Below are positions 29,846 through 41,214 of a stretch of DNA of 64,000 bases, piece by piece (the first letter of the stretch is position 1; each line of letters opens with the position of its first letter). The position numbers and the translations under genes are program-made. Below the pieces are notes generated by a model. That model searched no databases, was not told the DNA's origin, and saw only the letters and a program-made list of their open reading frames with translations. Source of the stretch: Heliocidaris erythrogramma (Eukaryota > Echinodermata > Echinoidea > Camarodonta > Echinometridae); NCBI GenBank assembly GCA_025617745.1, contig CM046866.1, positions 18,359,725-18,423,724 on the forward strand. The letters run 5' to 3'.

Positions 29846-32800
29846 ATGTGTACTATGGACGTAGGCCTGCATTCTCTTTTTGCCTTACTTATGACGTTGT
29901 CGTTGCTCACTTTCAACACTGGAGGCTGTTCCAATTCCACTAAGAATGCCTCCATTTTCTCTTATGTTGACAAGTTGTTTTTTGACTCCGATATTGTTTT
30001 CTTGCAAGAAATTAATGAATTATCCCGTAACTCACATTGTTGGAAATTGTGGACTTCTTACAGCCCCTTTTGTGCTCCGGGTTGTACTAGGGGCTCTGGG
30101 GTTGCCACCCTTGTAAAGTGTAGACAATGTAGGGTTTGTGAGCATCAAATTATTTTCAACAATTATATTCTCTATGTAAAAATTGAATTTGACTCTAATA
30201 TTTATCATTTGTACAATATTTTAATGCCACAGGATGACAGCTTTGCTCTTGAAGCTATCAATTCTCTTATTGTTCATGTTAATCAATGCAGTGATGGGTT
30301 TATTATTTTTGGTGGAGATTTCAACTGCACCATTGACCCTTCATTGGATAGATTTTGTAGGCCTACTGAACACAGAACAAAATTATTTTCTTCTCTCAAA
30401 CATATAATTGAAAGTGTCAACTTGTGTGATAGCTGGCGTAGATTGCACCCTTTCGAAAAAAAATACACGTGGCATAGAAACAACCCCCATAGCATATATG
30501 GCGTTTCCAAGGCAAGACTTGATCGTTTTTATGTACCTCTTTCTTTAGTACCTTCAATTTTTTCTTGCCGTATTCTTCCATGTTCTCTTTCTGATCATTG
30601 TGCAGTTTCCCTTAAAATTAAAATTCCTCCAAAGAAACCAAGAGGAAGTGCTTTTTGGCATTTTAATAATTCTCTTCTTGGAGATAATGAGTTCATAAAT
30701 ATAATTACTCATTTTTGGTGTGACTGGCAAAAACAGAAAACGGATTTTCCGAATATTTTGTCTTGGTGGGATTTCGGTAAATCTCACATCAAATCGCTCA
30801 GCCAAATGTATGGTGCTAAACTAGCAAATGAAAATAGAGAAGCTTTTCTAAAAATAAATAAGTTTATTGATGAGTTGCAGTCTGCGCCTGTTTTCACACC
30901 TGACATTCAGCGGGCCCTGGCTGAACAAAGAAATGAATGTAACAATCTTTTAAAGAATCAAGCCAAAGGTGCCCTTGTCAGGTCACGTTTTCAATATGCT
31001 AATGAGATAGACACAAATTCAGCCTTCTTTTATGGTCTTGAGAAATCTAATTCTTCTTTCAAGACACTCACTCGCACTCGTCTTCCATCGGGTGTTGTTA
31101 CAGAAGATCAGAGTGAAATTAAAAGTCATGTTCGAAACTTTTACAAGAATTTGTACTCTCGTACTCCTATTGATATTGATTCTGTTAACTCCATTTTAAA
31201 TGATTTATCGAAACTCGACCCTGAAGATTCTAAATCTCTTGATTCTCCTTTGTCTATTGACGAATTTGATATTGCTGTTACCCAACTTGGCAAAAACAAA
31301 ACACCTGGTCTAGACGGCCTTTCTTCTGAATTCTATCAGACGTTTTGGCCGTTAATTAGGAATGATCTTTTTTCTGTGTTTCAATATGCCATTAATTCTG
31401 GATGTCTTCCTAAGTCACTTTGTAAAGCTGTAATTACATTAATTCCTAAAAAGGGAGATCTAGCAGATATTTCCAACTGGCGTCCAGTTTCGTTACTTAA
31501 CAATGATTATAAGATTTTTGCAAAGGTTTTGGCTAATAGACTTAAAACACATATATCGAAAATAATATCTGAAGATCAAACATATTGTATTCCTGAAAGA
31601 ACAATATACGACAATCTTAGTTTAATTCGTGACATTATTCACTTTTCGAATTGTAATGACACGCCCCTTGCTATTGTTAACTTAGATCAAAAGAAAGCTT
31701 TTGATAACGTCGATCATAGTTACCTCTTTAATACAATGAGGAGTATGGGCATTGGTAATTTCTTTATTTCTTGTATTCAACTTCTGTATAATGACGCAGA
31801 GGGCCTAGTCAAAGTGTGTGGCTCTCTTACCGCACCTTTTCCCTTTGAAAAGGGCATCCGACAAGGCTGTCCTTTGTCTGGTTTATTGTATTCTCTAGCT
31901 ATAGAACCTTTTATTCACAAGTTAAAAATGAATCTTGATTCTTCATGTTATGTTTTTCCCAATAACAGTGGAAATGTTGCTGTTTCAGCCTATGCTGATG
32001 ATATATCAATTTTTGTAACCAATGATACAGGTTTTGACATTATCTCTAATACATATAATCTTTTCAGTAAGGCATCATCCGCTTGCCTTAATCATGCAAA
32101 ATCACAGGGACTGTGGGCAGGATCCTGGTCCAGACGGAAAGATAAACCTCTTAATTTTCAATGGAATAATGAGGGTTTACTTTTTCTTGGGGTTCATCTA
32201 GGCAATAGTATTAGTTATGTGAATAATAACTGGATTAAATGCAAAGAGAAACTAAACAAAACTCTCTCTCGCTGGAGTTATCTTGTTTTTTCCTTATCCT
32301 TAAAAGGAAAGATTATTGTCGCTAATCAGTTAGCTTCAACTAAACTCTTTCATTGTTTGGCTATTGTTTCTCCTCCTCCTCATATCCTGGATGAACTCCA
32401 AAGATTGCTTATTGATTTCATTTGGTCTAGAAAAAGGCATCTTTTGAAATCAGAGATTTTATTTCAACAACCTAACAAAGGTGGACTTGGTTTGGTATGT
32501 CTCCAAGCACGGAGCCTTACCTTTCGGTTTACTTATTTACAACGCTTTTTAAAACTCTATTCTCACCCCGCGTACTCATTTTGTTCTTATTTTTTAAGAC
32601 GATACAAAAAACTTGATTTCAATTATCAATTATTCTTAATTGAATTAGACCCAAAGTACTATACCAGTCTCCCTTGTTTTTATTCTGAAATTTTGCGTGC
32701 TTGGACTCTCTCTGGAGCTCGCGTAGACACATCGTCCTTCTCTGTCAACCATGTTTTAAATATTCCTTTAAATTATCATCGTTTCCTTTATTGTACATCG

Positions 32801-33769
32801 AGTGGCGTTAACAGTTTCCCTTTTAGACTTTTTGCATGTGGAATTAAACTCGTCAAACATTTAGTAAACAACAATGGCACTTGGCTTCGAGCAGCAGATG
32901 TGGTCTTCTCTTCTGTTCTACAGCGTCCATCCCTTCGCCTCCTTGAGTTTGAACTTTTAAGACTTCAGGCTGTGGTTTCAAACATTTTTCCTGAGTTTTT
33001 CTCAACCAATGGACTGAGAATGTCTTCCGTCACTTCACATCTTCCGAAATTGGCTACGTTGACTGCACCTATTGTGACTCCTTTCTCTTTTGTTATTGAC
33101 ACCAAGAACATGCTTAACATACCGAGTAAATTAGTGTACCATATCTTCAATCGAGCTGTTAACTTTCTACCGAGAACTCAATTTACTCACTGGCATGATA
33201 TTGGGATGCTTTCCCCGTCTACGTCAATAAACTGGACTGAAGTCTATCGTTATCCATCGTATAAGAAAGACGGTGACATTCAGTATAAACTCTTGCACAA
33301 TGTTCTTCCATCGCTTGCTGTTCTTCATCATCTCAACCCAGACATCTCTTCTTCATGTGGTTGGTGTGGTGAAAAAGGAACTATTGTTCATCTTTTCATC
33401 GAGTGTTCTTCTATTCAGCCTGCTCTTGATCTTCTGCATCATCTTCTCTCACGTCTTCTTCCGAACGTTAAAATTGACTTTGATCTGTACTGGACTCTAC
33501 TTTCACATGCAGGAGGTCGTTGTCGGGAAGCTGTACGCCTTTTCAACTACCTTATTATCAGTTTTAAAAGTACATTGTATTGGCTTTATCGTACTACCCG
33601 TTTTTTCGATCCTGTTCCTTTTTGGACTTTCAGAATAAAAAACAGGATAATTATTGATTATGAGTTTTACAAAGTGCAAAATAATTTGGCTTTATTTCAC
33701 AAAACTTGGTCACATAACAATGTACTCTTTCTTTCAGATAATACCGGTATCACAACATGGTTGATTTAA
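29846..33769 (+). CDS. LINE ORF2: endonuclease-reverse transcriptase
   Basis: This 1,307-residue protein nicks the target and primes reverse transcription from the nick. The N-terminal apurinic-type endonuclease shows FLQEI with catalytic Glu55, GGDFN (156-160) and SDH (249-251). The reverse transcriptase runs from about 480 to 760: ITLIPKKGDL and NWRPVSLLNNDYKIFAKVL, NLDQKKAFDN with catalytic Asp614, IRQGCPLSGLLYSLAIEPF, and AYADDISIF with YADD at 716-719. Near the C terminus is a Cys-His motif, CGWCGEKGTIVHLFIEC (1171-1187). The ATG at 29846 is 12 bp after the ORF1 stop; how ORF2 is translated is not evident. All key residues are present. Confidence 0.95.
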   Translation: MCTMDVGLHSLFALLMTLSLLTFNTGGCSNSTKNASIFSYVDKLFFDSDIVFLQEINELSRNSHCWKLWTSYSPFCAPGCTRGSGVATLVKCRQCRVCEHQIIFNNYILYVKIEFDSNIYHLYNILMPQDDSFALEAINSLIVHVNQCSDGFIIFGGDFNCTIDPSLDRFCRPTEHRTKLFSSLKHIIESVNLCDSWRRLHPFEKKYTWHRNNPHSIYGVSKARLDRFYVPLSLVPSIFSCRILPCSLSDHCAVSLKIKIPPKKPRGSAFWHFNNSLLGDNEFINIITHFWCDWQKQKTDFPNILSWWDFGKSHIKSLSQMYGAKLANENREAFLKINKFIDELQSAPVFTPDIQRALAEQRNECNNLLKNQAKGALVRSRFQYANEIDTNSAFFYGLEKSNSSFKTLTRTRLPSGVVTEDQSEIKSHVRNFYKNLYSRTPIDIDSVNSILNDLSKLDPEDSKSLDSPLSIDEFDIAVTQLGKNKTPGLDGLSSEFYQTFWPLIRNDLFSVFQYAINSGCLPKSLCKAVITLIPKKGDLADISNWRPVSLLNNDYKIFAKVLANRLKTHISKIISEDQTYCIPERTIYDNLSLIRDIIHFSNCNDTPLAIVNLDQKKAFDNVDHSYLFNTMRSMGIGNFFISCIQLLYNDAEGLVKVCGSLTAPFPFEKGIRQGCPLSGLLYSLAIEPFIHKLKMNLDSSCYVFPNNSGNVAVSAYADDISIFVTNDTGFDIISNTYNLFSKASSACLNHAKSQGLWAGSWSRRKDKPLNFQWNNEGLLFLGVHLGNSISYVNNNWIKCKEKLNKTLSRWSYLVFSLSLKGKIIVANQLASTKLFHCLAIVSPPPHILDELQRLLIDFIWSRKRHLLKSEILFQQPNKGGLGLVCLQARSLTFRFTYLQRFLKLYSHPAYSFCSYFLRRYKKLDFNYQLFLIELDPKYYTSLPCFYSEILRAWTLSGARVDTSSFSVNHVLNIPLNYHRFLYCTSSGVNSFPFRLFACGIKLVKHLVNNNGTWLRAADVVFSSVLQRPSLRLLEFELLRLQAVVSNIFPEFFSTNGLRMSSVTSHLPKLATLTAPIVTPFSFVIDTKNMLNIPSKLVYHIFNRAVNFLPRTQFTHWHDIGMLSPSTSINWTEVYRYPSYKKDGDIQYKLLHNVLPSLAVLHHLNPDISSSCGWCGEKGTIVHLFIECSSIQPALDLLHHLLSRLLPNVKIDFDLYWTLLSHAGGRCREAVRLFNYLIISFKSTLYWLYRTTRFFDPVPFWTFRIKNRIIIDYEFYKVQNNLALFHKTWSHNNVLFLSDNTGITTWLI

Positions 33770-33960
33770 TTTGTTGTAGAGGCTCTATACATGAGCCTTA
33801 TCCCCCCCCCCCCCCCCCTTGATGTCTTTTGGCATCACTGAGTTGTTCAGACATACCGGTATCATAACATGGTGATTTAATATGTTGAGGCTCTATATAT
33901 ATGAGCCTTATCCCCCTTGATGTCTTTTGACATCACTGAGTTGTTCATGGTTTTTTCCTT
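33741..33960 (+). repeat. 112-bp tandem duplication at the ORF2 end / 3' UTR
   Basis: ATACCGGTATCA starts at 33741 and again at 33853, each followed by AACATGG, TTGAGGCTCTATA-type sequence, GAGCCTTATCCCCC, TTGATGTCTTTT and CATCACTGAGTTGTTCA. The first unit includes the last ORF2 codons and stop and has an enlarged C-tract. Confidence 0.85.
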
Positions 33961-34122
33961 TGTTTCTATTGGAGATTATTTCTTTACTTGTATTACCTAT
34001 TATGTACTATACTGGTAAAACATACGATCACTGTAAGTGTAAAGTGCATCATTGTTTTATGTGTTTTGTTTGTAAGTTTTATTATATTTGTAAATAAAGT
34101 TTTATTCTGAAAAGTCAAAGTC

Positions 34123-35297
34123 GTTTTCTTCTTCTTTTTGTTCTTCTTGTTCGTCTTCTCTCCTTTTTCTCATTCTTTTTCTTCTCTCCTTCTTTTTCTT
34201 CTTCTTCTCCTTCTTCTTCTTTTTGTATTTCTTGTTCGTCTTCACTCCTTCTTTTTGTCCTTTTTCTTCTCTCCTTCCTCTTCTTCTTTTTCTTCTTCTT
34301 CTTCTTCTTCTCCTTCCCCTTATTAATTTTCCTTTCTTTCGTTCTTTCTTTCTTTTTTTTCTTTCTTTCTTTCATTTTGTCTTTCTTTCTTTCGTTCTTC
34401 TAAATTCCACTATGTCTTTATGTGCAACAGAAAGAAATTAACCATATTTAGGCGAGGTTATACCCAGTGTGTACAAATGTGAATCCTATTTAGCTCTGCT
34501 AATACTTGCCATTTAAAGAACCTCAGAAAACTAATCTGATTAATGATTATTATACCTTTTTATCACACTTTTCATCATCACTGTCACCATCATCATCATA
34601 ATCATTAACATCAACATCATTATCATCAACAACAAAATTGTCATCATCATCACAATATCCACCCTCGTTATCGCCATCAACATCTTCGATATCACCATCT
34701 CCATCGTCAACATCATTCTCAAAAGTCATCGCATTATAAAGAATATAAATATCAATGTCATCAGCATCTCTATCATTATCATTATCATCATCATCATGAT
34801 CATCATCACCATCCTCCACCTCATGATCATCTTCATCATCATCACATCACAGTCATCATTATCATCATCATCATCATCTTCATCATCTTCATCATCATCA
34901 TTTTCTAATGTATGCCTACAATAGGCTAAAACTAACAATAACCTTTGCATTCTTAATTTGCATCTTGTGAGCAACAATCACAGAATTGGCATGATCACAA
35001 TATTATCACCACATCATCATCATCATCACCACCACCATCCTCCACCTGATCATCATTATCATCTTCATCATCCTCATCATCACAGCCATAATCATCATCA
35101 TCATCATCATCATCGACATCATCATCGTCCACCACCTGATCATCATCATCATCATCATCATCACCACCACCATCCTCCACCTGATCATCATTATCATCAT
35201 CATCTTCATCATCCTCATCACAGTCATCATCATCATCATCATCACCATCATCATATTCATCATCATCATCACCATCATCTTCATCATCATCATTTTC
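34123..35297. repeat. Monomer 4: rest of TTC block and TCA blocks
   Basis: The TTC/CTTT block (34123-34400) resumes after the LINE, then a spacer, a first TCA block (34569-34903) that is longer than in other monomers, a unique stretch with CAATAGGCTAAAACTAACAA, and a second TCA block (35015-35297). Confidence 0.9.
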
Positions 35298-36098
35298 TAA
35301 AGTAGGCCTACAATAGGCTAAAACTAACAATAACCTTTCCATTCTCAATTTGCATCTTGTAAGCAACAGTAACAGAATTGGCATGATCACAATATTATTG
35401 ACCAGCATTATTACTATTGACTATTCGTCCTTCTCATTATGATCATTACTTTGGCCTACTTGAGCCGAAAATCGGTAAATCAGACTTGTAGGAATCAAAC
35501 CAGATTTATTAGATTTATATTTTTCTAGAAAGTGATTCTTTTTCATCCGCTTTATAAGTCTTTCACTTTATTTTGTTGGCACAAACTACAAAGAAATAAT
35601 GCAATCTACAAATGGATTATTTTGAATGAAAAAAATTAAAAGTGTTGTTTTATTTGGTGTTGATATGTTTCCTTTAAGAAATACAATCACAATAAAAGAT
35701 GTTGTTTGTTGTATACTGTACTTTAAGTCTCATTGTTTACCGAAGCAATTAGTAGTTTTCTTTGTATGTTTTGTGTGATATCTTTAAAAGCTGCGCCTAA
35801 AAGAATTTTTTGTTGTTGTTGTGATGTTGGACTCGATGTCGGTTAACTCTAAGGAAAGTCCATTGCCGCCCACTTCGACGGCTACTGCGTCTACAGAAGA
35901 CGCGATACAGAGAAAGCTATTGCCTGTTATTTATTTATTTTTTTTTTTTGTTGCTAATTGTAGGCAAAGTTGGATAGACAACTCCCCCCCCCCCCCATTC
36001 AGAATTTATTCGCGAAGCCCTTGAATCCAGTTACCTTTGTTTAATATTTACATAAATATATACATATTTACAAGAAGAACTTTTGTTCATGGTACAAT

Positions 36099-36605
36099 TT
36101 AGTCTCGCCTGCTCAACCACTTCCTCATTTTCGCTGTCAGTTTTCGTGGTATCAGTCTAAAATGAGCTTTGAGGTGGGCAAGAGAGGCAGCTTTGTAGCC
36201 TTTGGCGGAATTGGACTCGATGTAAGTTGTCTCTGAGACAAGTCCATCGTCGACCACTTCGAGGGGTGCTTCGTCTACAGAAGACGCGGCAGAAAAGTCA
36301 TGGATGACTTGTGCAATTTCTGCCACGTGATCAGACGCTGGTCCCAGGTCAAGACGCTGATGTCTTGTGGCCATTCGATGTGCCCGTCTCTGCCTCTGAG
36401 CTGACATTTCGAAGTTTTGGTCAGCTGGAACAGAAGCACTGCTGGACGGGACAAGTTGGGCCATATCGATGGCGGTGTTGATTTCAGCTCCATGGTCGAC
36501 TACCGATCCGAGAGCAAGTCGTTGACGGCGACCGTTCATCCGTCTTGCCCGGCGATGTCTCTGACCTGACATTTCAATGTCTGTAGGAGTTGTGATCATC
36601 ATCAT
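36099..36605 (-). CDS. Array gene copy 4: Arg-rich protein, 168 aa
   Basis: The clearest example of the model: TATA 37194-37199, CCAAT at 37361-37365 on the plus strand, no ATG in the predicted first exon, donor GTGAGT (first base 37146), 540-bp intron, acceptor TTTATTTCTTGAACAG, ATG at 36605, stop at 36099-36101, AATAAA at 36005-36010, G-run just beyond. It has the private residues His82, Pro114 and Asn132. Function is unknown. Confidence 0.6.
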   Translation of the reverse strand: MMMITTPTDIEMSGQRHRRARRMNGRRQRLALGSVVDHGAEINTAIDMAQLVPSSSASVPADQNFEMSAQRQRRAHRMATRHQRLDLGPASDHVAEIAQVIHDFSAASSVDEAPLEVVDDGLVSETTYIESNSAKGYKAASLAHLKAHFRLIPRKLTAKMRKWLSRRD

Positions 36606-37655
36606 GCTGTTCAAGAAATAAAATGAAAGTATAAATAAACTACCCAATTTTCTTCAAATTACATGTCTATTTTGTTCAATGTTAATGCCTCCAATACATT
36701 TCGTTTTACATAATAACAGGAGAAGCATCGAATAATTGTAACGGTGGATAAGTCTCAGTCATGGTATATAGACCGAATTGTATTTCCCAGGTAAAACCAT
36801 TCTTTCTATTTTAATTTGATCAAATGACCAACTTATCGCACATCAGAGGTAATCTGACATTAATTTTGTGGCATTTACAATGCAAGGCCCTGTTTTTTTT
36901 TACCCATTACTCGACAAGTATGTAGTTTATCAGCATTGTATCTGACGAATCTATAATTCTATTCAACATATCCAATATGATCTAAAAAGGATTAATATTT
37001 TGGGGAGTAAATGCAGTATTATGCCTATTCTATAATCAGAGACATGCATTGTGTGAGTGTGTGCCACTTGTAATTATAATTTGGCCTACTCGGAAAATGG
37101 TTTGATGGTTGAATTATTTATTTTTATTATATATTTGTAAACTCACCTTACAAAGCAGATTGTATGTAATGGTAAATAGCAAAAGAGTAAGAATTTATAG
37201 CAAAATAATTGCTCAAATTCGCTTTCGGAAACTCGGAAGAAGATACAAGACGTATTCTCCAGAGCACGATAAATCAGAAAGTGGAGGGTTTGTTGTGGTT
37301 AGGATCTTGGTAATGTGCGCGGTTTCCAAGGAAAAAGACGTGACGCAGCTAAACTTTCAACCAATCAGCGACGGATATTTTGATCCCATGTCCGTGACGA
37401 AACAATGCATTCGCGTATACGCATGACAATATTCATGATATTGTTACGTTGTTTTTGGGCACAACAGGCAAAGGGCGCGGCAAACATAAATATATAGTAT
37501 AATTATGATGAGGTGTCTTTTTCTTCTTCTTCTTTTGTGGACAATAGGGTTTTGGGCAGAGGCGGCGATTCCGAGGAACGGGGGAAGTCAGATAAAGCAG
37601 AGGGGGACATATCCAAAATTAAAAAAATAGGGAGAGACTGTATACAAAAACCCCA

Positions 37656-38855
37656 TTCTTCTTCTTCTTCTTCTTCGTTTTCTTCGTTTTCTTCTTCTTT
37701 TTGTTCTTTTTCTTCTTCTTTTTTTTCTTCTTGTTCGTCTTCTCTCCTTTTTCTCATTCTTTTTCTTCTCTCCTTCTTTTTCTTCTTCTTCTCCTTCTTC
37801 TTCTTTTTGTATTTCTTGTTCGTCTTCACTCCTTCTTTTTGTCCTTTTTCTTCTCTCCTTCCTCTTCTTCTTTTTCTTCTTCTTCTTCTTCTTCTCCTTC
37901 CCCTTATTAATTTTCCTTTCTTTCGTTCTTTCTTTCTTTTTTTTTTCTTTCTTTCTTTCATTTTGTCTTTCTTTCTTTCGTTCTTCTAAATTCCACTATG
38001 TCTTTATGTGCAACAGAAAGAAATTAATCATATTTAGGCGAGGTTATACCCAGTGTGTACAAATGTGAATCCTATTTAGCTCTGCTAATACTTGCCATTT
38101 AAAGAACCTCAGAAAACTAATCTGATTAATGATTATTATACCTTTTTATCACACTTTTCATCATCACTGTCACCATCATCATCATAATCATTAACATCAA
38201 CATCATTATCATCAACAACAAAATTGTCATCATCATCACAATATCCACCCTCGTTATCGCCATCAACATCTTCGATATCACCATCTCCATCGTCAACATC
38301 ATTCTCAAAAGTCATCGCATTATAAAGAATATAAATATCAATGTCATCAGCATCTCTATCATTATCATTATCATCATCATCATGATCATCATCACCATCC
38401 TCCACCTCATGATCATCTTCATCATCATCACATCTTCATCATCTTCATCATCATCATTTTCTAAAGTATGCCTACAATAGGCTAAAACTAACAATAACCT
38501 TTGCATTCTCAATTTGCATCTTGTGAGCAACAATCACAGAATTGGCATGATCACAATATTATCACACATCATCATCATCATCACCACCACCATCCTCCAC
38601 CTGATCATCATTATCATCTTCATCATCCTCATCATCACAGCCATAATCATCATCATCATCATCATCATCGACATCATCATCGTCCACCACCTGATCATCA
38701 TCATCATCATCATCATCACCACCACCATCCTCCACCTGATCATCATTATCATCATCATCTTCATCATCCTCATCACAGTCATCATCATCATCATCATCAC
38801 CATCATCATATTCATCATCATCATCACCATCATCTTCATCATCATCATTTTCTAA
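37656..38855. repeat. Monomer 5: TTC block and TCA blocks
   Basis: The TTC/CTTT block (37656-37986) is the longer variant, with the GTTCTTTTTCTTC insertion; the TCA blocks run 38155-38460 and 38570-38855. Confidence 0.9.
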
Positions 38856-39659
38856 AGTAGGCCTACAATAGGCTAAAACTAACAATAACCTTTCCATTCT
38901 CAATTTGCATCTTGTAAGCAACAATTACAGAATTGGCATGATCACAATATTATTGACCAGCATTATTACTATTGACTATTCGTCCTTCTCATTATGATCA
39001 TTACTTTGGCCTACTTGAGCCGAAAATCGGTAAATCAGACTTGTAGGAATCAAACCAGATTTATTAGATTTATATTTTTCTAGAAAGTGATTCTTTTTCA
39101 TCCGCTTTATAAGTCTTTCACTTTATTTTGTTGGCACAAACTACAAAGAAATAATGCAATCTACAAATGGATTATTTTGAATGAAAAAAATTAAAAGTGT
39201 TGTTTTATTTGGTGTTGATATGTTTCCTTTAAGAAATACAATCACAATAAAAGATGTTGTTTGTTGTATACTGTACTTTAAGTCTCATTGTTTACCGAAG
39301 CAATTAGTAGTTTTCTTTGTATGTTTTGTGTGATATCTTTAAAAGCTGCGCCTAAAAGAATTTTTTGTTGTTGTTGTGATGTTGGACTCGATGTCGGTTA
39401 ACTCTAAGGAAAGTCCATTGCCGCCCACTTCGACGGCTACTGCGTCTACAGAAGACGCGATACAGAGAAAGCTATTGCCTGTTATTTATTTATTTATTTT
39501 TTTTTGCTAATTGTAGGCAAAGTTGGATAGACAACTCCCCCTCCCCCCCCCCCCCCCATTCAGAATTTATTCGCGAAGCCCTTGAATCCAGTTACCTTTG
39601 TTTAATATTTACATAAATATATACATATTTACAAGAAGAACTTTTGTTCATTGTACAAT

Positions 39660-40166
39660 TTAGTCTCGCCTGCTCAACCACTTCCTCATTTTCGCTGTCA
39701 GTTTTCGTGGTATCAGTCTAAAATGAGCTTTGAGGTGGGCAAGAGAGGCAGCTTTGTAGCCTTTGGCGGACTTGGACTCGATGTAAGTTGTCTCTGAGAC
39801 AAGTCCATCGTCGACCACTTCGAGGGCTGCTTCGTCTACAGAAGACGCGGCAGAAAAGTCATGGATGACTTGTGCAATTTCTGCCACGTGATCAGACGCT
39901 GGTCCCAGGTCAAGACGCTGACGTCTTGTGGCCATTCGATGTGCCCGTCTCTGCCTCTGAGCTGACATTTCGAAGTTTTGGTCAGCTGGAACAGAAGCAC
40001 TGCTGGACGGTACAAGTTGGGCCATATCGATGGCGGTGTTGATTTCAGCTCCGTGGTCGACTACCGATCCGAGAGCAAGTCGTTGACGGCGACCGTTCAT
40101 CCGTCTTGCCCGGCGATGTCTCTGACCTGACATTTCAATGTCTGTAGGAGTTGTGATCATCATCAT
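39660..40166 (-). CDS. Array gene copy 5: Arg-rich protein, 168 aa (consensus)
   Basis: TATA 40754-40759, donor first base 40706. The protein equals the array consensus and is identical to copies 7 and 9. The frame is open. Function is unknown. Confidence 0.55.
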   Translation of the reverse strand: MMMITTPTDIEMSGQRHRRARRMNGRRQRLALGSVVDHGAEINTAIDMAQLVPSSSASVPADQNFEMSAQRQRRAHRMATRRQRLDLGPASDHVAEIAQVIHDFSAASSVDEAALEVVDDGLVSETTYIESKSAKGYKAASLAHLKAHFRLIPRKLTAKMRKWLSRRD

Positions 40167-41214
40167 GCTGTTCAAGAAATAAAATGAAAGTATAAATAAA
40201 CTACCCAATTTTCTTCAAATTACATGTCTATTTTGTTCAATGTTAATGCCTCAAATACATTTCGTTTTACATAATAACAGGAGAAGCATCGAATAATTGT
40301 AACGGTGGATAAGTCTCAGTCATGGTATATAGACCGAATTGTATTTCCCAGGTAAAACCATTCTTTCTATTTTAATTTGATCAAATGACCAACTTATCGC
40401 ACATCAGAGGTAATCTGACATTAATTTTGTGGCATTTACAATGCAAGGCCCTGTTTTTTTTACCCATTACTCGACAAGTATGTAGTTTATCAGCATTGTA
40501 TCTGACGAATCTATAATTCTATTCAACATATCCAATATGATCTAAAAAGGATTAATATTTTGGGGAGTAAATGCAGTATTATGCCTATTCTATAATCAGA
40601 GACATGCATTGTGTGAGTGTGTGCCACTTGTAATTATAATTTGGCCTACTCGGAAAATTGTTTGATGGTTGAATTATTTATTTTTATTATATATTTGTAA
40701 ACTCACCTTACAAAGCAGATTGTATGTAATGGTAAATAGCAAAAGAGTAAGAATTTATAGCAAAATATTTGCTCAAATTCGCTTTCGGAAACTCGGAGGA
40801 AGATACAATACGTATACTCCAGAGCACGATAAATCAGAAAGTGGAGGGTTTGTTGTGGTTATGATCTTGGTAATGTGCGCGGTTTCCAAGGAAAAAGACG
40901 TGACGCAGCTAAACTTTCAACCAATCAGCGACGGATATTTTGATCCCATGTCCGTGACGAAACAATGCATTCGCGTATACGCATGACAGTATTCATGATA
41001 TTGTTACGTTGTTTTTGGGCACAACAGGCAAAGGGCGCGGCAAACATAAATATATAGTATAATTATGATGAGGTGTCTTTTTCTTCTTCTTCTTTTGTGG
41101 ACAATAGGGTTTTGGGCAGAGGCGGCGATTCCGAGGAACGGGGGAAGTCAGATAAAGCAGAGGGGGACATATCCAAAATAAAAAAATAGGGAGAGACTGT
41201 ATACAAAAACCCCA

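Larger units (their letters stand above)
28139..34122 (+). mobile_element. Full-length two-ORF LINE (L1-like, Tx1-type) in a TTC tract
   Basis: This element of about 5.98 kb has a 5' UTR of about 200 bp, ORF1, a 12-bp gap, ORF2 and a 3' UTR ending near AATAAAG and AAAGTC. GTTTTCTTCTTCTT flanks it on both sides as a target-site duplication of about 14 bp, and the other monomers show the unfilled site. Both ORFs are open, so it is young and may be competent. The two-ORF plan, CCHC ORF1, apurinic-type endonuclease and ORF2 wording (FWHFNNSLL, KTPGLDGL.SEFYQTFW) suit the Tx1 group of L1-like elements. Confidence 0.9.

Noticed and set aside
36606-36647. A 14-codon N-terminal extension (GSLFILSFYFLNS) of the array protein, which resembles a signal peptide
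   Set aside because: It begins at TTG and lies in the pyrimidine tract and AG of a good splice acceptor; it is most likely intron.
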